The notes beneath the pieces are model-generated. The model searched no databases and had not been told where the DNA came from. It saw only the letters and a list, made by a program, of their open reading frames with translations. A DNA stretch of 64,000 nucleotides from Isoetes taiwanensis (Eukaryota > Streptophyta > Lycopodiopsida > Isoetales > Isoetaceae): positions 14,695,760-14,759,759 of the forward strand of contig JAJEKV010000021.1 in the NCBI GenBank assembly GCA_021234155.1, given 5' to 3'. Within the stretch, counting starts at the first letter, position 1, and every line of letters starts with the position of its first letter. This document shows, one piece after another, positions 13,783 through 24,609 of the stretch. Made by a program: the position numbers and the translations under genes.

Positions 13783-15180
13783 GCGGGCATGTCTTTGGTT
13801 ACAAAGAGCCCCGCATTCTCTTGAGTGTTCGGAGGGTGTGTTCAAGTTTTTCGCCCAATCTTGCCAAGCATTTTTCTCGAGTTAGTTACTCGTTGCCCAT
13901 TAGAAAAGCTAAAAGAAATGTTGTTCATATTGTAGCGAGAAAAAGTGCACATTTTTTCATGTGCCATATTGTGCTTCTTGAAAGCATATTACCATTAGGC
14001 ATTCCTAATGAAGTTCTCTGCAAAGACAATTTGCATGTGTGCTTAGAGTTTTCTTGTGATGGGGACAGGCCCTAGATGCTATTGGCATCATTATTCCCGT
14101 TATGGACAAACTTAGCAAGGAGATCTATTTTATTCGTCTCTGTTGGATAGGCATAACAGAAATTATAACCCTCTTATGCGAGGACATTTTCTTTCCAATA
14201 CAATTAGAACTATCTTAAGAAATCTTAGTTAACTAAGCTTGGATTGCAAGAGAAGGTGTGCAATTTTGTCTGCATCCCCTATTCACGTGGTTGTGGAATT
14301 CTCGGAAAAGAAACATAGCATCGTGTCTAGATGAACATTTGTACATTTTTCGGTAAAGCTTTTGGTTGGCCTATCACTCATTTAGGAGGATGGTTCATTG
14401 ATAAGGTTTCGCGAAAATATTGCATCGTTCTTCCATATTAGTGCATTTCAAGTTTTGAAACACAATTGTTTGTGGTCTATGCCGATCTAACTTTTGTCTT
14501 GGGAATAACCATGTAGACACATTTACTTCGTGTGCCATGTACGATTGCAAGCTAGTTTCAACACTCCATGCATTCGTCATCGAAAGACAAACCGAAAGCT
14601 TGAAGACCATATTAGGTGACAATAATTCATTGTGAGTAGTGACATTTTAGCATAACCATATATGTGCAACGGTCTGCTCTTAAAAGGTTGGCTTTACATG
14701 TCATCTGAAAGCAATTTCCAATGGGCTTTTTAAGCCAGCTTTAACTGGAATGTTTATCTATTTGAGAAACATGCATCTACATAAATTTAGTTGGCCTATT
14801 TTAGTCTTTGGTTATGGGAACAACTATGGATCTTTAAATTGGTTTACCGTAGTAAGAATTGGAAATAGAACTCATGCATGCATATATATGCAAAAAGGAC
14901 TTTTGTCTAACATGCAAATGTTAAATATCTCAAGTAATTTTCTACTTTCAAACCTTTAGGGAAAGAATTGGCCAATATAGGAGCCGCATTCGAGCTCCGA
15001 ACTTGCATGACATTATGGTTAAAGGCATTTTGAAATCGTTGATCGGCTTCATAAGGAATTAAAGTGTATAATATGTGTTAGAGAACTAAACAATTCAATT
15101 GCCAAATGGCCAAATGCATGCGACGTGGCATCATGTTTGCTAACTTTAAAGGCCTTTAAGATAATCGAAAGAAGTTACAC
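13783..15180. other. No recognisable gene
   Basis: AT-rich DNA. Open frames are under 85 codons and show no family features. Confidence 0.4.
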
Positions 15181-15192
15181 TAACAACCCACA

Positions 15193-15256
15193 GAGATTAG
15201 CAAATGATTTGGCTATGCATATGGGAGATTAGCAAATGGTTTGGCTATGCATATGG
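15193..15256 (+). repeat. Tandem duplication, 2 x 32 bp
   Basis: Two units of 32 bp beginning gagattagcaaatg differ by one base (ga versus gg after aaat). Confidence 0.9.
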
Positions 15257-15259
15257 GAT

Positions 15260-16317
15260 TTTTCTTCGAGGTTGGCTTTTCAATACCAAACTGGCTTACC
15301 AAGGAAATATCGAGGGCCTCAACGTCCCCCTTGGTAAATAATATATGTATCAAGTTGTTCTGCTGTGCTTCTTATTAATTATCTATCTGAGATATTTAGG
15401 GCGTTGTAAATGTTAATTCTTTAGCCGTTTGTAAACACATGATTTTCACGGTTAGATAAAAGCTGATGACTTTTCTAGTATTTCGAGGCAAGTTCTTACT
15501 GGAGTAGGACAGTAAATAATGTTGCGTTCACGAGAAGCAGGTTGCAAGTTTTGTTAGCAATCGTCTTGGCAATAACATTCTGTTAAAATTTTTTTATGAA
15601 AGTACAACATAAAGGTCTGGGGAGGGCGATCGGCCGATGAGTCCCCAATGCTCTCCTCATTTCTAAGCGCACAAGTGGAGGAATTTCATGAAGGCTGCGG
15701 TCGTAACTTTGATTTTTAACTAGCTAGATTTGAGCGAGACGAAATGCACGCCCTTGGCTTTTACCTCTTTGCATAATACATGCTTGGCTTTTCTTAACAT
15801 AGCTTATGCCTAGCATCCTTTAGTATGTGATTTGCCTAATGTTTTCTTAGGTTTCATTTGCCTAGTCTCTGGCTAGCAATTGCTCATTATGTTTTGGTGC
15901 ATTGAGGATGTTAGTAACATTCTTCTTCACTTTTACCTCACTTTTACTTGTCATTCGAGTGCTCTTCCAATTGACACCACCTCACTCCTAAATTGCTCAT
16001 TGGAGTTATCAACTCTTGTGGTTAACCGAGGTGTAAGCCGACGGCCCGTCGATTTGAGATCCGGCCAGAGTGGGAGCCACGTAAATCAATTTTGGCAATG
16101 GCCCAAAAAAAAGGATGGGGCGACAACAGGAGAAAAAGTTTGTGTTCATCTAAACCGAGAACAACGAGAAGAAAAGTCTCTTTCGAAGTACATGCCCGTT
16201 CACTGTTGGGTGTATTAACAGAGATAGGCGCCTATGATCCAAATGACCCAGAAAGTGCTCAAATCAACCATGAAATCGAACCACTTGCAAATTATGCAAA
16301 TTACGTTTTACATGAAA
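15260..16317. other. No recognisable gene; contains a dispersed repeat copy
   Basis: Short frames only. At about 16024-16085 a diverged copy of the 9.93-kb repeat is present (accgaggtgt, then gatccggccag). The 79-codon frame 16092-16331 ends at the inverted motif at 16318 and has no family match that I can name. Confidence 0.4.
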
Positions 16318-16343
16318 TAAGTCGTATTTAATTAAAGTGGGAC
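16318..16343 (+). repeat. Left copy of a 26-bp inverted repeat
   Basis: The 26 bp starting taagtcgtatttaattaaag recur as an exact reverse complement at 20510-20535. Similarity does not visibly extend far on either side. The pair encloses about 4.2 kb that includes the hairpin array. It could be the terminal repeats of an old element or a coincidence of a dispersed motif. Confidence 0.6.
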
Positions 16344-16862
16344 TCATTCCATTCCCATTTTTTTTCGGAACCCTGTTAATTTACATGAAAAAGAGCACCC
16401 CGACCCGAAAACTATCCTTAATTCGATTTTTTGTCTAGAACTCTGCATCGAAGCTTTCCTCCAGTTTTCCCTCATTAGCGAGTCGAGAACAAGAACAATG
16501 CAACTGAAACAAAGGAAATTCATTAAAGATTGAAATCAAAGTTCTAGATTGAAACCAAAGTTTACAATGGTTGAAGATACCATGATGGTCGGGCTGACAC
16601 AAATATTACATCATCTTCGCACACAGACCACCTACTGGGAACAACATACAGAGCAAGGTCTGAGGCGTTCCAAGCCACAAGAGCAACTTGAAGAGAATAG
16701 AAATCTGAACACGCTAGCCTGACATGGCTCCCGATCATGTCCTTTCTGTTCGCGATTTGTACTGGGAAAGGCAAAATCAAGTTAGTGCAAGTGATGCTAC
16801 AGACAATACAAATAAGAAAACAACCAGTTCTAAGGGCCATTTTACGAAGAATGTAGGTATGA

Positions 16863-17546
16863 GGCCTTTCTCGACTCATGATCGAGAAAGGCCCCTCTGA
16901 TATAGCTTAGAGCCCAAAAAAACAAAAAAACAAGGAAAAAAAAATTCCTTCTTTTTCTAAGTAGGCAAAAAAAAAAATTTTTTTGAGGGCCTTTCTCGAT
17001 TTCATGAGTCGAGAAAGACCTGAAGGCCCCTCTAATGGCCTTTCTCGACTTCGAGTCGAGAAGCGTAACTTCGAGTAAAAATTTTTTTTTTTTTTTTTTT
17101 TTTTTAACTAGGAAAAAAAAAAGTTTTTTTTTTTCAAGAAAATTTTTTTTGAGGGCCTTTCTCGACTCGTGGGTCGAGAAAAGCATCTGAGAGTAAAAAA
17201 ACGCAGTTTTGGGGGTTGAAAAGGAAGCTCAAAAGCTTAAGGTCTTAGGGGTTAGAAGGCCTTTCATTTCATGCGAGAAGTCGAGAAAGGCAACTCAAAA
17301 GCGAGGTTTTAAGGGTTAGAAGGCCTTTTCGACTCGCGAGTCGAGAAAAGCGGACAAAGCTTAAAAACGCGAGGTTTTAGGGGTCAAAGACCTTTCTCGA
17401 CTCGCTGAGTCGAGAAGGCAACTCAAGCGAAAACGCGGGTTTTAGGGGTCAAAAGACCTTTCGACTCGCGAGTGAGAAAGGCAGCTCAAAGTTTAAAAAA
17501 CCGCGAGGTTTGAGGTCTTTCTCAACTTTCAGCGAGTCGAGAAAGG
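16863..17546. repeat. Array of nine imperfect hairpins (ctcgactcg/cgagtcgag palindrome)
   Basis: Nine inverted repeats of about 25-33 bp occur at roughly 16863, 16988, 17037, 17154, 17259, 17322, 17390, 17456 and 17515. Each has arms like cctttctcgact and agtcgagaaagg around a 2-8 base loop. Spacing is about 50-125 bp, settling to 59-68 bp for the last five. The intervals share a decayed phrase such as aaacgcgaggttttaggggt, so the real unit is a hairpin plus linker of about 65 bp. A-rich and T-rich runs interrupt the left half. No protein is encoded. A tenth, isolated hairpin lies at 19956-19977. Confidence 0.85.
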
Positions 17547-17549
17547 CGG

Positions 17550-18060
17550 AGTTCTAAAAGGCCCTTCAAAGTAAAAATATAGGTCTGAGTGGAAAACATA
17601 GTTCTAAGGCCCTTCAAAATAAAAAAAGCGAGGTCTAAAGGCCCTTCAAGATGAAAAACACAAGTCTAAGGCCATTTGGAGTGAAAAACACAACAAGTCC
17701 GAGAAGGTCGAAAATGAATAACCTTCAAACATCATATCATATTACTATACCTTTGTTCACATGTGATCAAACATACAACAAATGTGGCGAACCTACTTGC
17801 CTACTTGTCTCCCTTTTTTAATATGTCAATGTTTATCTATAGCTTTATTCAAAGATACCTTTCTTAAATGAAACAGTATATACTATATATTTTCTAATAA
17901 GACAATATCCTATACTATGTATTTTTTAATAAACACAATATCCTATGTATTTTCTATGAAAAAATACCCTCCCCATAAATTTCCTATGTATTTTCCAGTA
18001 ATGCCTAATGCACATGTAAATAGCAACATATGCATGCACCTATAATACACATTATAACTT
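17550..18060. other. Decayed continuation of the repeat array, then AT-rich DNA
   Basis: From 17550 to 17710 a short phrase (aggcccttcaa(a/g)(a/t)..aaaaacac) recurs about four times at 30-50 bp intervals without the palindrome. Beyond that the DNA is AT-rich with no gene seen. Confidence 0.5.
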
Positions 18061-18061
18061 A

Positions 18062-18640
18062 AAAATAATTTACCCTTATAACTAATAATAATGCACCATA
18101 TAAATATACTTACCCTTATAACTAATAATAATGCACCATATAAATATTATGCCCACGTGACTTATTTTCAAGACTCACTTTACTCTACTCTACGGGACTT
18201 ATTTTCAAGACTCTTACACCCCGCCCTTTTTTCTCCCCAATATTTGAATTTTGAAATTTGGTACACACCTTTGTCTTGATGATCATGTTGTACCACTTGG
18301 AAAGGAGAAACCACTGGTTTTAGGAAGATCTGCAACCACCGAATCCGTTTCTTGAAGAACAACACCCACAAGAATCACATTAGCATTCATTTTCCTTGCT
18401 AAAATTATCACGGGGAACTATGATCGCCCACAAGAATCACATTTGCACCATTTTGGGTCCACATTTCCGACCACGAAATTATCGGATCGCCATAGCCGTT
18501 TCTTCAAGAACAACACCCGGCAAGAGGCTTCAAGCGGCGGCGCTTAGCGGCTCACGATATCGGCGATTTTGGAGATAAGCACTATGATATCGGCGACTTT
18601 GGAGATAAAGCGCTCACGATATCCGGGCGCTTCAAGCGGC
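18062..18640 (+). repeat. Cluster of short direct repeats
   Basis: Several short phrases are each repeated two or more times. cccttataactaataata occurs at 18073 and 18113, cacaagaatcacatt at about 18367 and 18430, and gatatcggcga(t/c)tttggag at about 18556 and 18588, with a related cacgatatccgg at 18617. There is no open frame of interest. The pattern suggests replication slippage rather than a defined element. Confidence 0.6.
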
Positions 18641-18649
18641 TCTGCTATC

Positions 18650-19955
18650 AATTCAGGCTAGTTGGGATAATGGATGGCGCTCATCTTTATTCTTTGCTAT
18701 CTGCGCTGCGGTCGACCTAGCGGTGCAGCAACTCCGGCATGGTGCTCCATCTCCGGCTTCTGTCTCCATTACATTCATAGCCTGCAAAGCCTTAAACTGG
18801 CTTCTGCAATCCGGCTCTGCAAAGCCTTAAACTGGCTTCTTGAATCCACGCCAATGCCTTAAACCTGCTTCTTAAATGCATTGCTTTCTCAAACTCAAGG
18901 CCTTCTCAAATCTGGGATTCAAATCGTGCTTTCTCAATGCCTTCCAAATCTGTGCCTCGCCTTTTCCTTATTGAGTAGCATAAATTCTGGCGGCTGGTTT
19001 GCGAAGCCATTGGGTTCTACGGTTTACATGGAGATCTGAGGTAATTTTTGTCTGTTCTTGGATTGATTTGTCTGATTACGGCTTGATTTTCTGGCCCGAC
19101 ATGATTCGATCCTATCTTGGGTAGCGACAAAATTTTTACCGCTTACGCAAGTGACAATTACCGATTCAAGGAGGGGCCACGCAAGTGACCCAAGTCTGCA
19201 TGTGGTAAGCTTTTTTGCGAGAATGGGTGAAGATCTTGGAGGCGAGAAAGAGAATGGCCTCCTTCTTCTTCTTGGATGGGAAATGAGGCCGCACCTTTTC
19301 TTTTTCCTTTTCGCTCAGGTCATGAGCGGGGTTTGGAGGGCGTGGTTATTTGGAGGTTTTCTTTGGGCATAGCCAAGGTCGTTTTTTCTTGGTGAAGAAC
19401 GAGGATAGAAGAATCTGGAAGCAAAGGGTAAAACGAGAAGAGCAAGAAGACAAGAGCCCAAGCGTTGGCCAACAAGAAATGGGGAAAGAAGCTTGGAGCA
19501 ATTCTAATGCCCTCGGAGTTGAAAATAAGACCGCCCAATTCGCCCGAACATGACGGATCGGGGAAGGTATTCTTTGGTACAGCGGGGAGCTACTACTGCA
19601 GATGCTTTGATAGGGCCTTAAGCTTGGCAAGAGAACTTATTTCTAAGACTTCTGCTTTGTGAGCAAGGCTGCATCTACACATGTTTCTTCACTTCCTAGT
19701 GGCAAAAAACCGCGCCCTCTGGCTCAGACCATCCAAGTGCCCAGATGCCAGGTTGAAGGGTGCAAAGCTGATCTCTTGGAGCTCGGTTACAAAGGAATGG
19801 CATAAAATAAAAAAATGCCTTAACGGCTTGAGTCAGCATGAAAAAAGGTGCTTCAGATGGGTACTGTGTCTGAGAACTGTCCAGCTTTTTCCTATGTGAA
19901 TATCGGCTTGGAGAAGGAGTAGGTCCAATTGCTTTGCACACGAAAGACTCTTCAA
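18650..19955. other. Unnamed region with moderately GC-rich short frames
   Basis: Several overlapping open frames of 60-95 codons on both strands (18674-18862, 19151-19372, 19346-19899). None carries a domain I recognise. A two-fold phrase about aagccttaaactggcttct occurs at 18787 and 18823. A host exon here cannot be excluded. Confidence 0.3.
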
Positions 19956-19977
19956 TTCTCGACTCACTAGTCGAGAA
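19956..19977. repeat. Isolated hairpin of the same type as the array
   Basis: Perfect 9-bp arms (ttctcgact and agtcgagaa) with a 4-base loop. The arm sequence is the same as in the array 2.4 kb to the left. Confidence 0.8.
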
Positions 19978-20111
19978 CACCGTTTAAATACCACCAAGTT
20001 GGCTATTATTTCCTGATTCATTATATATATATTGTTTTTTTTTAATTAATTATAATAATGTTAATTATATTTGTTAATTATATTTATTATAATTATATTG
20101 ATTATAATTAC

Positions 20112-20440
20112 TAAAGGTTGCCCATCTTTGCCCCCTTTTGCCCTTTCTCTCCCCTTCCCATTTGCCCCTTTGCCCATCATCCTCCTCCCCGGTTGCCTCT
20201 TTGCCCATCCTCCTTCCCTTCTCCGGTTGCCTTTCCCATCCTCCTCCCTCTGGGGTTGCCTCTTTCCCATCCCCCCCTCCCCCCCTCCCAATTGCCTCTT
20301 GCCCGTCCTCCTCCCCCTCTCTAGTTGCCTCTTGCCCCCTCTTCTCACCCCCCTTTTCGAACTTCCTCCCTCCCCCCCTTCTTCTAACTTAACCCCTTCC
20401 TTACTTCTCTCAACTTCTCCCCTTTCCCTTCCCCTCCCCC
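20112..20440. repeat. C/T-rich minisatellite, about six to seven 28-36 bp units
   Basis: Units begin ggttgcctctttgcccatcc or close variants (about 20116, 20192, 20226, 20254, 20291, 20325) and end in runs of c and t. Length varies between units. The tract then degenerates into plain pyrimidine-rich DNA to about 20440. The long proline- and leucine-rich open frames across it (up to 125 codons) follow from the base composition and are not genes. Confidence 0.8.
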
Positions 20441-20509
20441 TGATCTAACAACGATTCAATGAAAAAAATTTTGTCCCATTTTCAGTCCGAGTCCCAAAAT
20501 TCGAGATTT

Positions 20510-20535
20510 GTCCCACTTTAATTAAATACGACTTA
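20510..20535 (-). repeat. Right copy of the 26-bp inverted repeat
   Basis: Exact reverse complement of 16318-16343. Inward from here lies the pyrimidine-rich tract, and inward from the left copy lies unrelated sequence, so the arms are no longer than about 26 bp. Confidence 0.6.
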
Positions 20536-20539
20536 AATA

Positions 20540-21019
20540 TAATATGCCTGTGGAGTTTGTCTTGGTTTGTCTTTTTTTTCTATATTTGAATATCTATATA
20601 ATAAGTTACATTTTGGCAGATACCAAATCGGGGAGACTCTTGTGGCAGAACTTGTGCATATAAATGCACCTTCTTCAAATTTTTATTGTTCATTTGTAAG
20701 AGTTAATGGTGCGTGGGGTCCTTTGCAATTGTCTTTCATATTTGATAGACTGTAGACACGCACTGATTGAATTAATGGTGGTACCTAACTGTTCAGATAG
20801 ATGCTTTTTTTCTCAAGAAACTATTAGGATGATTTAGAAGATGCCATCCTACCAATTAGATGCCACTACAAATCAATATTAAAATCCAGGAAGACATCAT
20901 TCTTAACAATGAACCAGAAGGCAAGGGATGGGGTGGTAGCATTTCTTACAATGAAACAGAAGAAAAAGGAAGTTTGACTAGAGGTTTGCAAAAAATGGAA
21001 CCAACATGTTTGCTTAGAG
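20540..21019. other. No recognisable gene
   Basis: AT-rich DNA with short frames only. Confidence 0.4.
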
Positions 21020-21163
21020 TTTGACCAAGTGTTTGCTGCGAGCAGAACTTCGGGTTTGGCTTATTTGTTGTAGCTTTATATCGACTTCATATTTGACCAA
21101 GTGTTTGCTGCGAGCAGAACTTCGGGTTTGGCTTATTTGTTGTAGCTTTATATCGACTTCATA
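21020..21163 (+). repeat. Tandem duplication, 2 x 72 bp
   Basis: Two almost identical 72-bp units, each starting tttgaccaagtgtttgctgc, at 21020 and 21092. The near identity indicates a recent event. Confidence 0.9.
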
Positions 21164-21989
21164 CACCCCCTCATAGTACAAAGACTTGTATAATTGTATA
21201 TATATAACTGATATTCTATTTCTGGATATATTTATTATAATTCTCAAGGTTGTGACTTCCTTTGCCCCATTGCATTTCATTTATCTAGAAACTAGGCTCT
21301 CGTTGCATTGGAAGTATAGGGTTGGATTCAAGTTGCATTTTGGTTATGGCAAGGCATTCTCGATTCATCTGGTTTATAGATCTCTCTTGTATATCTTTCT
21401 GTCAGAAAATTACTACTCTAAGCTCTCTCTTTGTATTGTAGCTTTATGCTTGGTAACGACATTTGTTGATTAGAAGTTGATTTGGGTTATTATGAAAAGG
21501 GCATTCCTCTGCATTCCTCCTTTCTGTAACAACTCTCTTGTATTATCAACATAAATGCATTGCTTTGCCATGTTCGGGTTGTCACATTAGGTTGTGCATT
21601 CTTGACCACATACTCCCCACATGTGCATATCCCCTTTTACTTGTCCATGCAAAGGAAGTTTGATTAGATATAGTTTCCCCATGGTTGGAAAATGGCAGTC
21701 TTCCTAATAATTTGTGGGCATCGTGATGTCGTCTTCAGATTTGTACCTATTGTGGGTTTCAGTTATATGGTGTCTTGTATTCTTATATGGTTATTGTTGT
21801 TTCAAATTGCACTCCTTTTTCCTCTTGCATTCTTCACCTGGGCATTGATCGCATCCTCGCTGACTCGGTTGCTTCATCAACTATCTGTATCCTTAATCGT
21901 CTCATGTCCATTTTGCCTTTTTTGGCACATTCTGTTCCTCCCAATAGGTGCTCAGCTGGATCCAATTTGTTTACCATTTGCCTTGGCTC

Positions 21990-22840
21990 ACGCCCTCTTT
22001 TTTGCGAAGAATTATTCGTCCTTGTCTACCTAGCTCGACTTTGCTCGTTCTGCTGTCTCTGAACTCCTTTATAGCAGTGTCGCCTCCCTTGTGCCCTCTT
22101 GCCTGTTCTTCTGTTTCTTGTTAGGGGTCGTCTCTAAGGGTCAAGGAAAATAGCGTCTTATCTTGGTTCTGCGTGTTTTGAACTTATCTGCCCCTCCTTT
22201 TCGCTATGAATCGTTGGACTTGCTCTCTCATCTTTGCCGATCCGAAGGTTTCCTATTTATTGTAGACTTGAAATCTGGTTATCATCATGTCTCCGTCTGC
22301 CCCCTCACAGCTCCTCTCTAAGTTTTTTGTTAGATGGCCAGTTTTTCCCTTTAATGTTCTTCCCTTTGGACTCACATCTGCTCCATTTGTGTTTACCAAG
22401 CTCATTAGGCAGTTGGCCCAATGTATCCGTTGCTCCCTGTATGTTGATGATATCCTTTTTTTGTGTAGCTTCTTGCCCGAGTCCTTTCAAGTCCAGGCTA
22501 TTTCTGACTTATAGCAGGCTAGTATTTTTCTCACATGGAAAAAGTGTCGCTTTCGCATTTCCCATCACACTATCTTCTTAGATTTTATAGTCGATTATCA
22601 CGATGGTTTATTATCCATCTCGGCTTCAAAAAAAATATGTGCCTTATCTCTTTGTTCTGGCTTGCATGCTGCTCATTTGGTCTCTGCTCGTTTGGTTGCC
22701 TGCTTTCTCGGTTTCATTCAATCCTTACGTCTAATATTTGGCCACCTTTGTGCTGCCTCGACTTCAGGTCTCACAATCAAATATTGGCCGTTCCTTCAGA
22801 TCCATCTTGGGATCATGTGGAGCAAGTCCATAATACTTGG
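21990..22840 (+). pseudogene. DIRS-like retrotransposon reverse transcriptase relic
   Basis: Across three frames the region reads the reverse transcriptase core. It shows FFAKNYSSL near 21990, VSKGQGK and a following RLIL-like block near 22130, then DLKSGYHHVSVCP at about 22267. PFGLTSAPFVFTKLIRQL follows at about 22368 and LYVDDILFL, the YxDD catalytic box, at about 22437. The later segment ARLVACFLGFIQSLRLIFGH (about 22686) matches the block that follows the polymerase in DIRS/Ngaro-type elements. Such elements copy RNA and integrate with a tyrosine recombinase instead of an integrase. I see no recombinase, RNase H or split repeats here. Several stops and frameshifts make it inactive. A gypsy-type origin is the main alternative. 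Confidence 0.7.
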
Positions 22841-24400
22841 GGCGCTTCTTTTTAGGCCCAATATAGTGTTCTTCCTCTTCCTCTTCCTCTTCCTCTTCCT
22901 CTTCCTCTGTCATCAAGTGGATTGGCTGCTGATCAGGTTGGAATTGACCATGGTCGAGCCTCCATCGGCTTTGAGGTAGCCATCCCTCTCTAAGGACAGT
23001 CTTGATTGTGTCCATACTCCCCAAAAATGTATGAACTTCGCTCCAATATTCAGCAAGGGCTTCGTTGGATGCTCTCCTCTCTGGTGCAATGTGTTTATCT
23101 GCTAAGGATTTCTGCCAGTACTTTATATATTCTATTATCCCTTCCATAGTTCGCTCACAGTCTTCACTTCCTCTAATGGTATCATAGCCTTAGGCTCTCC
23201 TATTGGCACCATTGGTTCACACATTCTCTTTCCAAATCAAGATATCCTTATCTTCCAATTTTCACACAGGATCTCCAGCCCTCATCTTATATTGCATTAT
23301 TGGCTTTCCATGTCTTCACGAGCATAACCCTCCATGAACTCTTTCTAGTCGGGGACTTCTTGTATCAATGAACCAATAGGAGGAGGTGAAGAACACTGCT
23401 TAAATAGCTCCAAAAGTCTTGGATAGGTGGTGACATTGTTTTTTTACAATTTGATCCTGTAGTGCCCAAACATTGCATCAATGTCTTCATGAGTGTGGTC
23501 AGACATCAAATAAGCAATATAGACCATTTCAAACACTCCAAGCCATGTAAGATACGTCAAATATGCAAATAAATATCTATTTTTAATCTGGCTAGCACAG
23601 TTGTCAAGTTGCAAGAGCAGCTTCTTAGTAGTCGCTGCCCTGGTATTGAGTTCACATGAATTGCAGGCGCTGACCTATTCATCCTTCCTATCGCCAAATC
23701 CTCTAGTTTCATGGGAGTAGTATTGTGCAAAGCCTTGAAGAGATGTTGCAACGGCCAAGAAGAATGCACATCTCCATTAAAACCATGCTCCAAACTGTGC
23801 AAATGATGCACTGCTCCCTGGCCATGAGTTATGAATCCATCTAATGATATTTGCAATGGAAAGGACCTTGCAACAGACTTTAGTATAGCCCTAAATTGAG
23901 GCAAGTAGGTCTTCTGCTGATAATGCTTAGAAACTCTGGTTTCATTGTAGACCAGCATCTCCACATCCAATATGTTGACTCACAGGACATCTTCGTGTAA
24001 ATTCTCATGTCTTTACGGACAGCTGACCTTTTCACCTCATGCTTCGACTTCTTGAACTTATCTAGCAACTCAATGCATATATTGCACTTTGAGAAGTTCT
24101 TATGTTGCATCCTCTTCACATCTAAAAAATGTTTGGTACGGAGCTTGCTGAAGGTTGACTGTGAGATCTTGTCTACTTTCATTTCCTCTAGAAGATTGTT
24201 GATCATTTGTAAAATGACTGTCTGCGTAAAATATGCAGGCAACATTGAAACTTGTTTTCTGCACCCATCTTCATCAACCGCACTTTTGTGAGGCATACTC
24301 TCAGCATGATAATTAGCAAATGTCTCGAATGGGCTCTGAGCTGCAAGCACTTTGGGGGTTGTCCTAACCTTTCCCTGATTATCATGCCAATCTATTTGAG
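22790..24400 (-). pseudogene. Transposase-like relic with HTHEDID motif (DUF7869-like)
   Basis: Reading leftward, the protein begins near 24400 and includes FETFANYHAESMPHKSAV, a cysteine motif FSKCNICIELLDKFKKSKHE near 24080, and QISLDGFITHGQG. Near 23490 comes MSDHTHEDIDAMFGHYRIKL, the most diagnostic block. A C-terminal part (23147-22790) ends in a long glutamate run and YIGPKKKRPKYYG. From memory, the C..C block followed by a (G/D)HTHEDID block typifies a family of transposase-like proteins in mosses, lycophytes, ferns and invertebrates, with an RNase H-like fold suspected. The usual mid-protein aspartate block is only partly visible. At least three frameshifts or stops break the frame. 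The family label is from memory; the motifs are seen directly. Confidence 0.6.
22866..22911. repeat. (CTTCCT)n hexanucleotide tract
   Basis: About seven copies of cttcct. On the minus strand this encodes the glutamate run of the transposase-like relic, so it is a coding microsatellite, or was one. Confidence 0.9.
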
Positions 24401-24609
24401 CACCCCTCTTTTGGTTCTGCCTGAATCTTCACTATGTAGTGGCTGATATACCTAATATGGTTGTCACTGCACTGCTGCATATCAATTTTCCACTTGGACT
24501 CTTGTTCCAAGACCAGTTGACAACAATAGTTGGATCTCATTAGGTCCACAGATTTCAGAATTGACTTTGACAGAACCTTTGCCCTTGTGATTCGAATGAT
24601 TTCAATCAG

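Noticed and set aside
15630-15750. Hammerhead ribozyme-like core (ccgatgagtcc ... cgaaa)
   Set aside because: The first box has C where U is needed, stem II does not pair with the distant gaaa block about 100 bases on, and no stems I or III could be drawn.
16863-17546. CRISPR-like array of palindromic repeats with spacers
   Set aside because: The host is a eukaryote, repeats vary in length and sequence, spacing is irregular, the spacers resemble one another, and no cas-like gene is near. It is better called a hairpin-bearing tandem repeat.
20071-20448. Proline- and leucine-rich open frames of up to 125 codons
   Set aside because: Produced by the C/T-rich minisatellite in several frames at once; no start context or domain.
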